A stretch of 33,403 bases of DNA. Source: CAZUVQ01 sp964623915. Its GTDB lineage: Bacteria; Bacillota; Clostridia; UMGS1883; UMGS1540. Shown here piece by piece: positions 24,701 to 32,393 of the stretch. The notes beneath the pieces were generated by a model. It was not told where the DNA came from and ran no database searches. It saw nothing but the letters and a program-made list of their open reading frames with translations. Location: contig CAZUVQ010000005.1 in the NCBI GenBank assembly GCA_964623915.1, positions 1 to 33,403 of the forward strand, read 5' to 3'. Position 1 is the stretch's first letter. Each line of letters starts with the position of its first letter. The translations under genes were made by a program, and so were the position numbers.

Positions 24701-25375
24701 AGAAAAGTAAGAATTGCCGGTATGGTTGCCTCCAGAAAGAATAAAATTACAAAAAACAATTCGCAGATGGCATTTATTACGTTTGAAGATTTATCCGGAA
24801 GTATTGAAATAATTGTTTTTCCTAAAACGCTTATGACGTATGACAGCCTTCTGTCTGAGCAGTCACCTCTGCTTGTTGAAGGTCGTGTTGATGAGAGAGA
24901 AAATGAGACACCGAAAATTTTAGCGGAATACTTTAGGGTTTTAAAAAGTGCTTCAAAAATTACGATAGAAGTATCTGACGGTAAATATATTGATAAACTA
25001 AGACCTTTTGTTATTAAAGCAAAAGGTGATGATGAACTGTGTATTAGTATCATGGGAAATGAGTATCAGTGCGCTTACGGCGTAAATGCAATGCAGCTGA
25101 AATCATTAGTTGAAACGGCTGAAGGTGTCGTAAAAGTAACAGTNNNNNNNNNNNNNNNNNNNNNNNNNNNNNNNNNNNNNNNNNNNNNNNNNNNNNNNNN
25201 NNNNNNNNNNNNNNNNNNNNNNNNNNNNNNNNNNNNNNNNNNNACACTTAAAAATGATGGTTTAAAAGTTAAAATGCGTCCTGCAGGGGAAAAAAACAGG
25301 CAGGGCTATGAAATACTTGTACCTGACCAGGAAATATCATTAGCTCACAGTATTTTATTTGGAACTAAGTCTTAA
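21791..25375 (+). CDS. dnaE: DNA polymerase III alpha subunit (interrupted by gap)
   Basis: This replicative-type DNA polymerase of the DnaE class has about 1194 residues if the 100-N gap is taken at face value. An N-terminal PHP domain (HLHVHSEFSLLDG) is followed by palm residues GPGRGSAAGS near 354 and the catalytic triad region PDIDIDF near 394. The fingers and beta-binding region come next. An OB fold lies near 970-1050 (RIAGMVASRKNKITKNNSQM). The gap at 25144-25243 interrupts the C-terminal domain. The frame happens to resume and ends at TAA 25375, but frame continuity across the gap is assumed. In Firmicutes DnaE usually works beside PolC; which DnaE subtype this is I cannot decide here. 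Confidence 0.93.
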   Translation: MSEFVHLHVHSEFSLLDGACRIKELITQAKKMGQEAIALTDHGVMYGVVDFYEAAVEAGIKPLIGCEVYTAPRSRFNKESGYDNEYGHLVLIAKDNSGYQNLIKIVSAGFTEGFYYKPRIDDELLTKYNGGIIALSACLAGDIPRLLLSGDYEGAKKRCLKYLEIFGDNNFYLELQDHGILEQKKLNPLIIRLSEDTGVALVATNDVHYIKREDAQYQDILLCIQTARAVDDEDRMKFFGEEFYLKSAEEMEQLFAFAPQALANTKKIADMCNTTFEFGKLKLPKYPAPKEAAEYLTELCQKGLDKRYSEITAEIRDRLDYELSVIKNMGFVDYFLIVWDYVNYAKKNNIVVGPGRGSAAGSIVAYALEITDIDPIKYNLIFERFLNPERISMPDIDIDFCYERRQEVIDYVISKYGSDHVAQIITFGTMAARAVVRDAGRAMGIPYGEVDTVAKMIPTEIGITLGDALIMNPDLKTLCDADNKIAKLLEVSQALEGLPRHASTHAAGVVISGKSVDEYVPLQKNDDVITTQFPMGTLEKLGLLKMDFLGLRNLTVIRNTVEMAGEAGIVIDMENLDYDKQEVYTLIGRGETDGVFQLESNGMKSFMKRLAPENLEDIIAGISLYRPGPMDQIPKYIENKHNPQKIKYKHPLLEDILDVTYGCIVYQEQVMQIVRDLGGYSMARADSVRKAMSKKKIDVMEKERAVFCSGAGQRGVNSKIANEIYDDMIDFAKYAFNKSHAAAYAVLAYQTAYLKTYYKTYFFAALFNSIIDNTDKVAGYFGECGRLNISVLPPHINHSKYRFTAEGNNIRFGLGAVRNVGRSFAEEIFNERDKNGEFTSPGDFIRRMTGKDINKRAVSELIYSGALDNMGYNRAQMQSAYELIMAAATYDLKHNAAGQTSLFEIDEDNEMKDDYPNIKEYNNKTLLSYEKEAVGIYVTGHPLDEYRPLLEKAADTKISEIKNEEENFDKRKVRIAGMVASRKNKITKNNSQMAFITFEDLSGSIEIIVFPKTLMTYDSLLSEQSPLLVEGRVDERENETPKILAEYFRVLKSASKITIEVSDGKYIDKLRPFVIKAKGDDELCISIMGNEYQCAYGVNAMQLKSLVETAEGVVKVTXXXXXXXXXXXXXXXXXXXXXXXXXXXXXXXXXXTLKNDGLKVKMRPAGEKNRQGYEILVPDQEISLAHSILFGTKS
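25144..25243. other. Assembly gap (100 N) inside dnaE
   Basis: Exactly 100 N within the C-terminal part of dnaE, again the placeholder length for a gap of unknown size. The frames on both sides agree when it is read as 100 bases, which would occur by chance one time in three. Confidence 0.97.
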
Positions 25376-25393
25376 AAAGAAAGGGCGGTTCAT

Positions 25394-26596
25394 ATGAATA
25401 TGGCTGACATTGCCGTCGTTGGGGGAGGGGCGTCCGGGCTTGTGGCTTCAATTGAGGCGGCAAGGCGTGGGGCATCTGTGATTATATTGGAAAGAAACAC
25501 AAGGCTTGCAAAAAAAATCCTTTCCACCGGAAACGGCAGATGCAACATAACCAATAGGTATATAGCACCCGACCGCTATTATGGCGACAGGTCTTTTGCC
25601 TCTTGTGTTCTGTCTTTAGCAGACATTAATATAACGCTTGATTTTTTTGAAAGCATTGGCATTTTGTGTATTGAAGATATTGACGGCAAAATGTACCCCA
25701 GAAGCCTTCAGGCGGCGACGGTATCTGATTTGTTACGGGAGGAAACTGCAAGGCTGAATATTAAAGTACTGACGGATTTTCAAGTGAAAAGCATTGGAAA
25801 AGGCAAAAAATTTTTCCTCTCAAACGCAAATGAAAAAATTGAGGCAACGAAAGTAATCCTTGCCTGCGGCGGAAAAGCGGCACCGACCATGGGGACAGAC
25901 GGTACATCTTACTCTCTGGCAGAAGAATTGGGGCACAGGAAAACTGCTCTGTATCCGTCTCTTGTTCAGCTTAAAACAGAAAACCCGATGAAGGCGCTCA
26001 AGGGCGTTAAGCAAAATTGCACCGTAACGCTTTTTCTGGATGGAAGGAAAACAAGGCAGGAAAACGGCGAGGTCTTGTTTACAGAATACGGAATATCCGG
26101 GCCGCCTGTATTCAATTTATCAGGTCAAGCATCCTGTGCAGTTGAAGCAGGAAAAAATACAGAGGTTTCACTTGATTTGGCTTCTGATATTTCGTTTCCT
26201 GACCTTGTAAATCTTATTGAGGACAGGCTTAAAAAGTTTCCCCACTTTACAAAGGAAAACAGATTAAACGGGTTACTACATAAGAAAATTGGCTATGAAA
26301 TAGTGAAAATTGCCCACTCTCCAAGGGAGATGGCATCAATGATAAAAGATTTCAGAACAAAGATAACAGGCACCACGGGTTTTAAAAATGCGCAGGTGAC
26401 AGCAGGCGGAATTGTAACCAGTGAAATTGACCCCGAAACTTGTGAATCAAAAAAAACAAAAGGCCTTTATATAACAGGTGAAATGCTTGATGTTGACGGT
26501 GACTGTGGGGGCTTTAATCTTCAATTTGCATGGAGTACCGGCATTATTGCCGGAAGGAATGCGGCAGAGGAAGTGAAAAATGTTTTTACTCAGTAA
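25394..26596 (+). CDS. HI0933-like flavoprotein
   Basis: This 400-residue FAD-binding protein belongs to the HI0933/YhiN family (COG2081), NAD(P)/FAD-dependent oxidoreductases of unknown substrate. The Rossmann dinucleotide-binding motif VVGGGASGLVASIEAARRG is at residues 7-25. KKILSTGNGRCNITN is the family signature near residue 45. The C-terminal FAD-contact segment is GEMLDVDGDCGGFNLQFAWS. Length is normal. A second in-frame ATG lies 6 bases on (25400), and either could start. It begins 19 bases after dnaE and overlaps the next flavoprotein by 17 bases, so the two are coupled. No cysteine pair for disulfide chemistry is obvious. Confidence 0.9.
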   Translation: MNMADIAVVGGGASGLVASIEAARRGASVIILERNTRLAKKILSTGNGRCNITNRYIAPDRYYGDRSFASCVLSLADINITLDFFESIGILCIEDIDGKMYPRSLQAATVSDLLREETARLNIKVLTDFQVKSIGKGKKFFLSNANEKIEATKVILACGGKAAPTMGTDGTSYSLAEELGHRKTALYPSLVQLKTENPMKALKGVKQNCTVTLFLDGRKTRQENGEVLFTEYGISGPPVFNLSGQASCAVEAGKNTEVSLDLASDISFPDLVNLIEDRLKKFPHFTKENRLNGLLHKKIGYEIVKIAHSPREMASMIKDFRTKITGTTGFKNAQVTAGGIVTSEIDPETCESKKTKGLYITGEMLDVDGDCGGFNLQFAWSTGIIAGRNAAEEVKNVFTQ

Positions 26597-28118
26597 TATT
26601 AAGCTTCAACCCATGTATAAGGATGATGATTTATCTGAGGCGGCCGCAAACAAGTTGTCCACAAATGCTGAAAACATAAAAAATTTGAAAATAATTAAGA
26701 AAAGTGTTGATGCAAGAAAAAAGACAGATATTCACTTTGTTTTAACATTAGCTGTTGAGCTTTATAATACAAACGAAATAAAATGTGAGAAATATACCGA
26801 GCCCAAAATGCTTGAAATCCCTAAAAAAAGCAGCCATGAAAAACCGGTTATTGCAGGCTTTGGCCCTGCAGGAATGTTTGCTGCACTCGTTCTTGCAAGG
26901 GCAGGCATGAAACCGGTAGTGCTTGAAAGAGGAAAAAGAGTTGATGAAAGAACAGCTGATATCAACTCTTTTAATGAAGGCAACGGGCTTAATGTCAACT
27001 CAAATATGCAATTTGGAGAAGGCGGAGCAGGCACATTTTCAGACGGCAAGCTCGGTACGGGAATAAAAAGCGAGCTAATTGACTTTATATATAAAACATT
27101 CGCAAAAAAGGGCGCACCAAAAGAAATTTTGTACTCCTCAAAACCCCATATAGGAAGTGACAGGCTTCCTTGCGTGGTCAGGGAAATCAGAAATGAAATC
27201 TTGTCATTGGGCGGGGAAATCAGATTTGAAACAACACTTACGGGTATTATTACAGAAAAGGGTGTCTTGACAAACGTAATAACAGACAAGGGCAGTATAG
27301 AAACCAAAACCCTTTTGATAGCAACGGGACATTCAGCAAGGGATACATTTGAATTTTTATATAACAACGGGATTGAAATGGTGGCAAAACCATTTTCCGT
27401 TGGAGCGAGAATTGAACACCTTCAGGAAAAAATCAGCAGGAGCCAGTATGGAGAAATGTATGACAGGCTTCCTGCCGCTGATTATAAATTATCGAGTCAT
27501 CTTAAAAACGGTTTATCTGTATATACCTTTTGTATGTGTCCGGGCGGTTATGTTGCCGGTGCGGCATCGGAAGAAGGTGGCATTGTAACTAACGGTTATA
27601 GTGAGCAGAAAAGAGACGGTGTCAATGCAAACAGTGCAGTTTTAGTTGGGGTAACACCCTCTGTATTTGGAAATAATCCCATGTCTGGGATTGCTTTTCA
27701 GCGCAGCATTGAAAGAAGTGCTTTTGAAATTAGCGGTACGTACAAAGCCCCTTGTCAGACGGTTGGAGATTTTTTGCGCGGAATACCCACACAAGAATTC
27801 AAAAGCGTTCTGCCTACATACTTGCCGGGCGTAATTAAATCAGATATTTCTGCTTGTCTGCCACAATTTGTAGTAAACGCACTAAGAGAAGGTTTGCAGT
27901 GCTTTGATAAAAAAATCAAAGGATTTGCTGAACCTGATTCACTTTTAACCGCACCCGAAACAAGAAGCTCCTCGCCCTTGCGCATTGTAAGAAATCAGCA
28001 AATGGAGAGCAATATAGGCGGAATTTATCCCATAGGAGAGGGCAGCGGATACACGGGAGGTATTACATCCTCTGCTGTAGACGGTATAAAGGCGGCACTT
28101 TTTCTATTAAACAAATAA
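26580..28118 (+). CDS. FAD-dependent dehydrogenase (COG2509 type)
   Basis: This 512-residue flavoprotein of uncharacterised family COG2509 has an N-terminal domain of about 90 residues (NIKNLKIIKKSVDARKKTDI). The FAD-binding motif VIAGFGPAGMFAALVLARAG follows near residue 91. NMQFGEGGAGTFSDGKL, a very conserved segment, is near 140, and GEGSGYTGGITSSAVDGIKA is the C-terminal FAD-contact motif. It overlaps the upstream HI0933-type gene by 17 bases, with GAGGAAG before the ATG, so the pair is probably co-expressed. Its 3' end overlaps the convergent bofA-like gene by 12 bases. The reaction is unknown. Confidence 0.9.
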   Translation: MFLLSNIKLQPMYKDDDLSEAAANKLSTNAENIKNLKIIKKSVDARKKTDIHFVLTLAVELYNTNEIKCEKYTEPKMLEIPKKSSHEKPVIAGFGPAGMFAALVLARAGMKPVVLERGKRVDERTADINSFNEGNGLNVNSNMQFGEGGAGTFSDGKLGTGIKSELIDFIYKTFAKKGAPKEILYSSKPHIGSDRLPCVVREIRNEILSLGGEIRFETTLTGIITEKGVLTNVITDKGSIETKTLLIATGHSARDTFEFLYNNGIEMVAKPFSVGARIEHLQEKISRSQYGEMYDRLPAADYKLSSHLKNGLSVYTFCMCPGGYVAGAASEEGGIVTNGYSEQKRDGVNANSAVLVGVTPSVFGNNPMSGIAFQRSIERSAFEISGTYKAPCQTVGDFLRGIPTQEFKSVLPTYLPGVIKSDISACLPQFVVNALREGLQCFDKKIKGFAEPDSLLTAPETRSSSPLRIVRNQQMESNIGGIYPIGEGSGYTGGITSSAVDGIKAALFLLNK

Positions 28119-28352
28119 CTCAAAAAGCACCAAAAGGATAACTCCGGGTATTCCAAAAAATCCGCATACTGCCGCAGTCAATGGATTAATTCCGATATTA
28201 ACAGCCGTCGTAACAGAATTAATCAGGAGAATAAGAAGACAACCCAGTGCAGAGTTGAGCATTATTTTAAATATAAACTTTATGGGACGTGACAACAGTA
28301 TTGCAACAGCAATTGCAGCACAAAGTGAGAGTACGTAAATTACTACTATCAA
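28107..28352 (-). CDS. bofA: BofA-family protein (pro-sigmaK processing inhibitor)
   Basis: This 81-residue membrane protein has three hydrophobic segments at about residues 2-20, 27-49 and 57-79. The conserved C-terminal pattern is NIGINPLTAAVCGFFGIPGV. In Bacillus, BofA holds the SpoIVFB protease inactive in the outer forespore membrane until a forespore signal allows pro-sigmaK cleavage. Length agrees (about 87 there). The start is TTG at 28352-28350 with AAAGGA 9 bases before it. Its stop lies 12 bases inside the convergent flavoprotein gene. In Clostridia the partner protease may be elsewhere or absent, so the exact role is inferred from family. Confidence 0.85.
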   Translation of the reverse strand: MIVVIYVLSLCAAIAVAILLSRPIKFIFKIMLNSALGCLLILLINSVTTAVNIGINPLTAAVCGFFGIPGVILLVLFELFV

Positions 28353-28473
28353 TTAATTCAGTCCTTTCTGTAATATTATATTAGTAAACATACACTAAAA
28401 GAACAAAAGGGAAATATTTGAATTTCCATTTTTCTCACTGCTACTATTAAAACTTTAAACTCAAAAAAATAGC

Positions 28474-28502
28474 TTGCTTTTTTTTACCATTTTTGTTATA
28501 AT
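28474..28502 (+). promoter_or_regulatory. Promoter of yajC block
   Basis: TTGCTT (28474-28479), a 17-base spacer and TATAAT (28497-28502), followed by AAAGGAGG before the yajC ATG. Confidence 0.78.
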
Positions 28503-28536
28503 ACTTTAAGATATGTATTGAAAGGAGGTTCCATAT

Positions 28537-28935
28537 ATGAATTTATTTGGACTTATGACTGTTTTTGCCGAAACAGGTGAAAATACGGGGGCAGCTGGCA
28601 TTCCCATGGGAGGTATTTTGCTCGTTGTCGGTTGGGTAGCTATTTTTTATTTTATTCTCATTCGTCCCCAGCGAAAGAAGGACAAACAGGCTAAACAATT
28701 GATTGAATCCATAAAGGTTGGTGACCAGGTAGTCACAATAGGCGGAATTATCGGTAAGATTATTCAGCTTAAAGATGATACTATGCTAATTGAAACAGGC
28801 TCAATCAATGACAAAAGTACAATTAAGCTTTCCCGTGGTGCTTTAAAGGAAGTAACAAAATCAAAGAACGCCCCGGCTAAAGATAATAAGGAAATTGTTG
28901 AAAAAGAAGAAAAACAGGAAAATCAAGAAAATTAA
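28537..28935 (+). CDS. yajC: Preprotein translocase subunit YajC
   Basis: This 132-residue inner-membrane protein of the Sec accessory complex (with SecD and SecF) has one membrane helix at about residues 25-42. The YajC signature follows: FYFILIRPQRKKDKQ, then SIKVGDQVVTIGGIIGKI. The tail from about residue 108 is a lysine/glutamate-rich, low-complexity extension (KDNKEIVEKEEKQENQEN), longer than the family core. AAAGGAGG stands before the ATG. It starts the block yajC, membrane protein, scfA, scfB, secD, secF. Confidence 0.95.
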   Translation: MNLFGLMTVFAETGENTGAAGIPMGGILLVVGWVAIFYFILIRPQRKKDKQAKQLIESIKVGDQVVTIGGIIGKIIQLKDDTMLIETGSINDKSTIKLSRGALKEVTKSKNAPAKDNKEIVEKEEKQENQEN

Positions 28936-28991
28936 GAATAATCTTCATTCTTTTGAATAGTTTTTAGTATAAACTGTTCGGAGGTATGTTT

Positions 28992-29402
28992 ATGAAAAAT
29001 GCAGAAGTCCCCGCTTCTAATTCTCTGGTGTTTCAAACATTGAAAACAGTTGCAATTTCTATGATTTTTACAGCAATTGCTATGCTGATTCTTGCCATAT
29101 TTGTAACATATGGCACTATGTCAGAAAAAACAGTTTCTGTGTGTGTAACTGCTGCAACTTTTATCTGTGTGTTTGCATCGGGGTTTGCCGCATCAAGTGC
29201 TATGGGGAAAAATGGTTGGTTGTCAGGCCTTGTTGCCGGTGTAATTTATGTAATAGTTATGCTAATTTTGGGGTGGATAACTCTTGGTGATTCGTCTCTC
29301 AGCAATGAAACAACAAAAATGTTTATTATTTCTATTGTTTCAGGTGTTATCGGTGGCATAACAGGGATTAATTTTAAAAGAAAACGAAAGGTTAGGAGAT
29401 AA
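28992..29402 (+). CDS. Four-helix membrane protein (TIGR04086-like)
   Basis: This 136-residue integral membrane protein has four predicted helices at about 18-40, 46-68, 76-97 and 106-125 and a very basic C-terminus (FKRKRKVRR). It fits the TIGR04086 family of small Firmicutes membrane proteins with no assigned role. The ATG at 28986 is only one base after the GGAGG, so the ATG at 28992, spaced 7 bases, is the better start. It lies between yajC and the SCIFF precursor gene, with 6 bases to scfA. That suggests a link to Sec function or to the peptide's handling, but this is inference from position. Confidence 0.78.
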   Translation: MKNAEVPASNSLVFQTLKTVAISMIFTAIAMLILAIFVTYGTMSEKTVSVCVTAATFICVFASGFAASSAMGKNGWLSGLVAGVIYVIVMLILGWITLGDSSLSNETTKMFIISIVSGVIGGITGINFKRKRKVRR

Positions 29403-29408
29403 ATTAAT

Positions 29409-29549
29409 ATGAAACACATTAAAACAATAGCATCAGGTTGCCTGAAAGAAACCAATAAGAAAGTTGGCTGCGGTGAATGTCAGACTTCCTGCCAATCGGC
29501 ATGTAAAACATCTTGCACTGTTGCAAATCAGAAATGCGAAAATAAATAA
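29409..29549 (+). CDS. scfA: SCIFF ranthipeptide precursor
   Basis: This 46-residue peptide is the precursor of the 'six cysteines in forty-five residues' family, whose cysteines are linked by radical SAM chemistry to side-chain or backbone carbons of nearby residues (a ranthipeptide). The sequence starts MKHIKTIASG. The diagnostic core CGECQTSCQSACKTSC covers residues 21-36, followed by TVANQKC with Cys43. There are seven cysteines (11, 21, 24, 28, 32, 36, 43); Cys11 is outside the usual six. TTAGGAGA lies just upstream. The maturase gene scfB follows after a hairpin. The mature product's role is not firmly established; a signalling role has been proposed in Clostridia. Confidence 0.96.
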   Translation: MKHIKTIASGCLKETNKKVGCGECQTSCQSACKTSCTVANQKCENK

Positions 29550-29553
29550 AATT

Positions 29554-29597
29554 ATCGGGGTCAGACAAATTGAGTTCTGCCCCTGATTTTTGTCTTT
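29554..29597 (+). terminator. Terminator/attenuator between scfA and scfB
   Basis: Bases 29554-29565 pair with 29576-29587 (12 positions, one T-C mismatch, one G-U) around a 10-base loop, followed by TTTTTGTCTTT. This would let most transcripts end after the small precursor, with some read-through to the maturase. Confidence 0.75.
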
Positions 29598-29625
29598 AAA
29601 TAATGCAAAGAGAAGTTGAAATAAG

Positions 29626-30993
29626 ATGATACATAAGTACAAAAAATTTAATTATTATATAGTCCTTGATGTGAATTCGGGCAGCGTTCATGTAGTTGAT
29701 GAAATTACATATCGCCTGCTTGATTTTTATGATGATGACGGAAATGCTGATATAAAGGCAATAAATGAACTTGAAAATATTTATGATAAAGAAGAAATAA
29801 GGGAAGCGTCCTCTGAAATTGAAAATTTATATAAAGCCGGTGTTTTATTTGCTCCCGATAAGCACAAAGAACTTGCAAAAAACCTAAATAAGCAGGTAAA
29901 TATTAAGGCACTTTGCCTTCATGTTGCGCATGACTGTAATTTAAGCTGTGAATACTGCTTTGCCAATAAAGGCGATTATACGGGTAATAAGGGATTAATG
30001 AGCTTTGAGGTGGGGAAGGCCGCAATAGATTTTGTAATAAAAGCAAGCGGCAGCAGAAAAAACATTGAAATTGATTTCTTTGGCGGAGAACCGCTGTTGA
30101 ATTTTGAAAATACCTGTAAAATCCTTGAATATGCTGAAAAAAAAGGCAAGGAAAACAATAAGCTTTTCAGGTTTACAATCACAACAAACGGAGTTTTGCT
30201 GTCAGATGATAAAATTACATATATCAATGAACATATGTCAAACATAGTATTGAGCATTGACGGCAGAAAACAAGTAAACGACAATGTCAGAAAAAGGCTT
30301 GACGGCAGCGGAACTTATGACTCAATTATGCCGAAATTCAAAAAGGTTGCAAAAAGCCGTAATCAGGATAATTACTATGTTAGGGGAACATACACGGGTT
30401 TAAATCTTGATTTTGCCAAAGACGTTATTCATCTTGCTGATGAGGGTTTTTTACAGATTTCAATTGAACCCGTAGTGGCACCGGATGGATGTGGCTATGA
30501 ACTAAATGAAGAAGATATCCCAAAGCTTTTTGAGGAATACGATAAGCTTGCAGATGAAATGCAAAAGAGAAACAGAGAGGGAAGAGGATTTAACTTCTTT
30601 CATTTCATGATAGATTTAACAGGTGGTCCGTGTGCCATAAAACGCATATCAGGTTGTGGCGCCGGTCATGAATACGTTGCGATTACTCCTGAGGGTGACA
30701 TTTATCCTTGTCATCAGTTCGTAGGGCAGGAGCAGCAAAAAATTGGCAATGTTTTAGACGGTACATTGGATATGAAACGCTGTGAAGAATTTGCTTCGTT
30801 TAATGTTTACTCAAAGGAAGCGTGCAGCAGTTGTTGGGCAAGGTTTTATTGCAGCGGTGGTTGCCTTGCAACATCAGCAAACTATGCAGGAGGGTTGGAC
30901 AAACCTTACAAAATAGGTTGCGAACTTGAAAAAAAACGTGTAGAATGTGCAATAGCTTTAAAGGTAGATGAAATGTTTGCCAAAAATGTTTAA
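29626..30993 (+). CDS. scfB: SCIFF maturase, radical SAM/SPASM
   Basis: This 455-residue radical SAM enzyme installs thioether links in the SCIFF precursor. An N-terminal peptide-binding (RRE-like) region covers about residues 1-90 (YIVLDVNSGSVHVVDEITYR). The radical SAM cluster motif has Cys104, Cys108 and Cys111 (HDCNLSCEYCFANKG). IDFFGGEPLLNFE is the SAM-binding GGEP motif. The C-terminal SPASM domain has cysteines in GCGAGHEYVAITPEGDIYPC and CSSCWARFYCSGGC, for two auxiliary iron-sulfur clusters. All expected motifs are intact and length is normal. It follows scfA after a 76-base spacer with a terminator-like hairpin; its ribosome binding site is weak (AAGAGAAG). secD, with its own promoter, follows. 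Confidence 0.96.
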   Translation: MIHKYKKFNYYIVLDVNSGSVHVVDEITYRLLDFYDDDGNADIKAINELENIYDKEEIREASSEIENLYKAGVLFAPDKHKELAKNLNKQVNIKALCLHVAHDCNLSCEYCFANKGDYTGNKGLMSFEVGKAAIDFVIKASGSRKNIEIDFFGGEPLLNFENTCKILEYAEKKGKENNKLFRFTITTNGVLLSDDKITYINEHMSNIVLSIDGRKQVNDNVRKRLDGSGTYDSIMPKFKKVAKSRNQDNYYVRGTYTGLNLDFAKDVIHLADEGFLQISIEPVVAPDGCGYELNEEDIPKLFEEYDKLADEMQKRNREGRGFNFFHFMIDLTGGPCAIKRISGCGAGHEYVAITPEGDIYPCHQFVGQEQQKIGNVLDGTLDMKRCEEFASFNVYSKEACSSCWARFYCSGGCLATSANYAGGLDKPYKIGCELEKKRVECAIALKVDEMFAKNV

Positions 30994-31009
30994 ATTATTA
31001 TAAAAACTC

Positions 31010-31038
31010 TTGACTATGTAAAACTTTATCTATATAAT
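31010..31038 (+). promoter_or_regulatory. Promoter of secDF
   Basis: TTGACT (31010-31015), a 17-base spacer and TATAAT (31033-31038). AAAGGAGG and the secD ATG follow about 35 bases later. Confidence 0.85.
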
Positions 31039-31073
31039 GGTAATGTTATTTTGACAAAGGAGGATGTAAACAC

Positions 31074-32393
31074 ATGAAAGTGAAAAGCTTGATTGGGCTT
31101 ATACTGGCATTATTGATTACCTTTGGCCTTGTGTACACTGCAGGCTTTGGTTTTACGCTTAAAAGCCCATTCACAGGGAATGAGTATAAATTCCCGAAGG
31201 TTATGGACGAGGAAGACGGTATCGTAAAAGGTCTTGATTTAGTGGGCGGTTCCGTTATATCGTTTGAAGCTGATATAAATGGTACTCCTGATGCTGCAGA
31301 TATGGATGCTGCAGAGAAGGTTTTAAGAAATCGTCTTGACAGCAAAGGTTATTTTGATGCTTTAGTAACAAAACAGGGAGATAAGGTTTTGCGTGTAGAA
31401 ATACCCAATATCAATAACCCTGAGGAAGCAGTTCAGATGCTTGGTGAAACAGCAAAACTTACCTTTACTGATTATGATGGCAATGTCATAATGGAGGGCG
31501 GAACAGATGTGGCGAAGGCTACAAGTGTTTACGGGCAGACAAAACAGGACGGTCCTTACGAATATTATGTTCAGCTCACACTAACATCAGCGGGACAAGC
31601 TAAGTTTGCACAGGCAACCGAAGCGGCCGCTGCAAGGCAGCAAGGCGAAAATGTTGTAAAAATTCTGCTTGATAAAACAGAAATATCTGCGCCACGTGTT
31701 TCGGAAAAAATTAATGATACAACATGTATTATTTCAGGTAACTTTACTGAGGCATCTGCAAAAGCTTTGGCGGATCAGATTCAGAGCGGTCAGCTTCCTT
31801 TTGCCCTTCGTGAAAGTGAATTACGTTCTGTAGGTCCTTCATTAGGCAGCACGGCTTTAAGCACTGGTCTTATAGCAGGCGCATGGGGTATTTTATTAAT
31901 ATTCCTTATAATGATTTTGAAATATAGGATTCCCGGTCTAATGGCAAGCCTTGCACTTGTTTTATACATTGCACTTACAGGTTTAATTCTTGCCGGATAT
32001 GTTCCCGGCGGCTTAAGACCGACTTTGACACTTCCCGGTATTGCGGGTGTTATTTTGTCAATAGGTATGTCTGTTGATGCTAACGTAATTATATTTGAAA
32101 GAATAAAAGAAGAGATTTATGCCGGAAAATCAACGAAAGCAGCAATTGATTCAGGCTTTTACAAGGCACTTTCCGCTATTATCGATTCAAATATCACAAC
32201 AGTAATTGCAGCTGTTGTTCTTTGGAAGTTTGGAACAGGTACAATTCAGGGTTTTGCATTAACTCTTGGAATCGGTGTAATACTAAGTATGTTTACAGCG
32301 ATATTCGTAACAAAATTTCTTCTTAACACTATGGTTGGGTTAAACATAAAAAACCCCATTCTCTATGGCGTTAACAGAAGGGAGGAGCTGTAA
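31074..32393 (+). CDS. secD: Protein translocase subunit SecD
   Basis: This 439-residue membrane protein uses proton flow to help pull preproteins out of the SecYEG channel. The first membrane helix is at about residues 5-25. A short periplasmic-side region begins LDLVGGSVISFEA (D1 motif). Five helices fill the C-terminal half, with GMSVDANVIIFERIKEE as the D4-type motif near residue 335. The external P1 domain is shorter than in Escherichia coli SecD, which is normal for Firmicutes. secF starts immediately after its stop, so the pair is kept as two genes and not fused as in Bacillus. It has its own promoter. Confidence 0.96.
   Translation: MKVKSLIGLILALLITFGLVYTAGFGFTLKSPFTGNEYKFPKVMDEEDGIVKGLDLVGGSVISFEADINGTPDAADMDAAEKVLRNRLDSKGYFDALVTKQGDKVLRVEIPNINNPEEAVQMLGETAKLTFTDYDGNVIMEGGTDVAKATSVYGQTKQDGPYEYYVQLTLTSAGQAKFAQATEAAAARQQGENVVKILLDKTEISAPRVSEKINDTTCIISGNFTEASAKALADQIQSGQLPFALRESELRSVGPSLGSTALSTGLIAGAWGILLIFLIMILKYRIPGLMASLALVLYIALTGLILAGYVPGGLRPTLTLPGIAGVILSIGMSVDANVIIFERIKEEIYAGKSTKAAIDSGFYKALSAIIDSNITTVIAAVVLWKFGTGTIQGFALTLGIGVILSMFTAIFVTKFLLNTMVGLNIKNPILYGVNRREEL

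Noticed and set aside
28410..28427. Small hairpin GGAAAT/ATTTCC between bofA and yajC
   Set aside because: Six AT-rich base pairs with no gene end nearby; it could be chance and no function can be supported.
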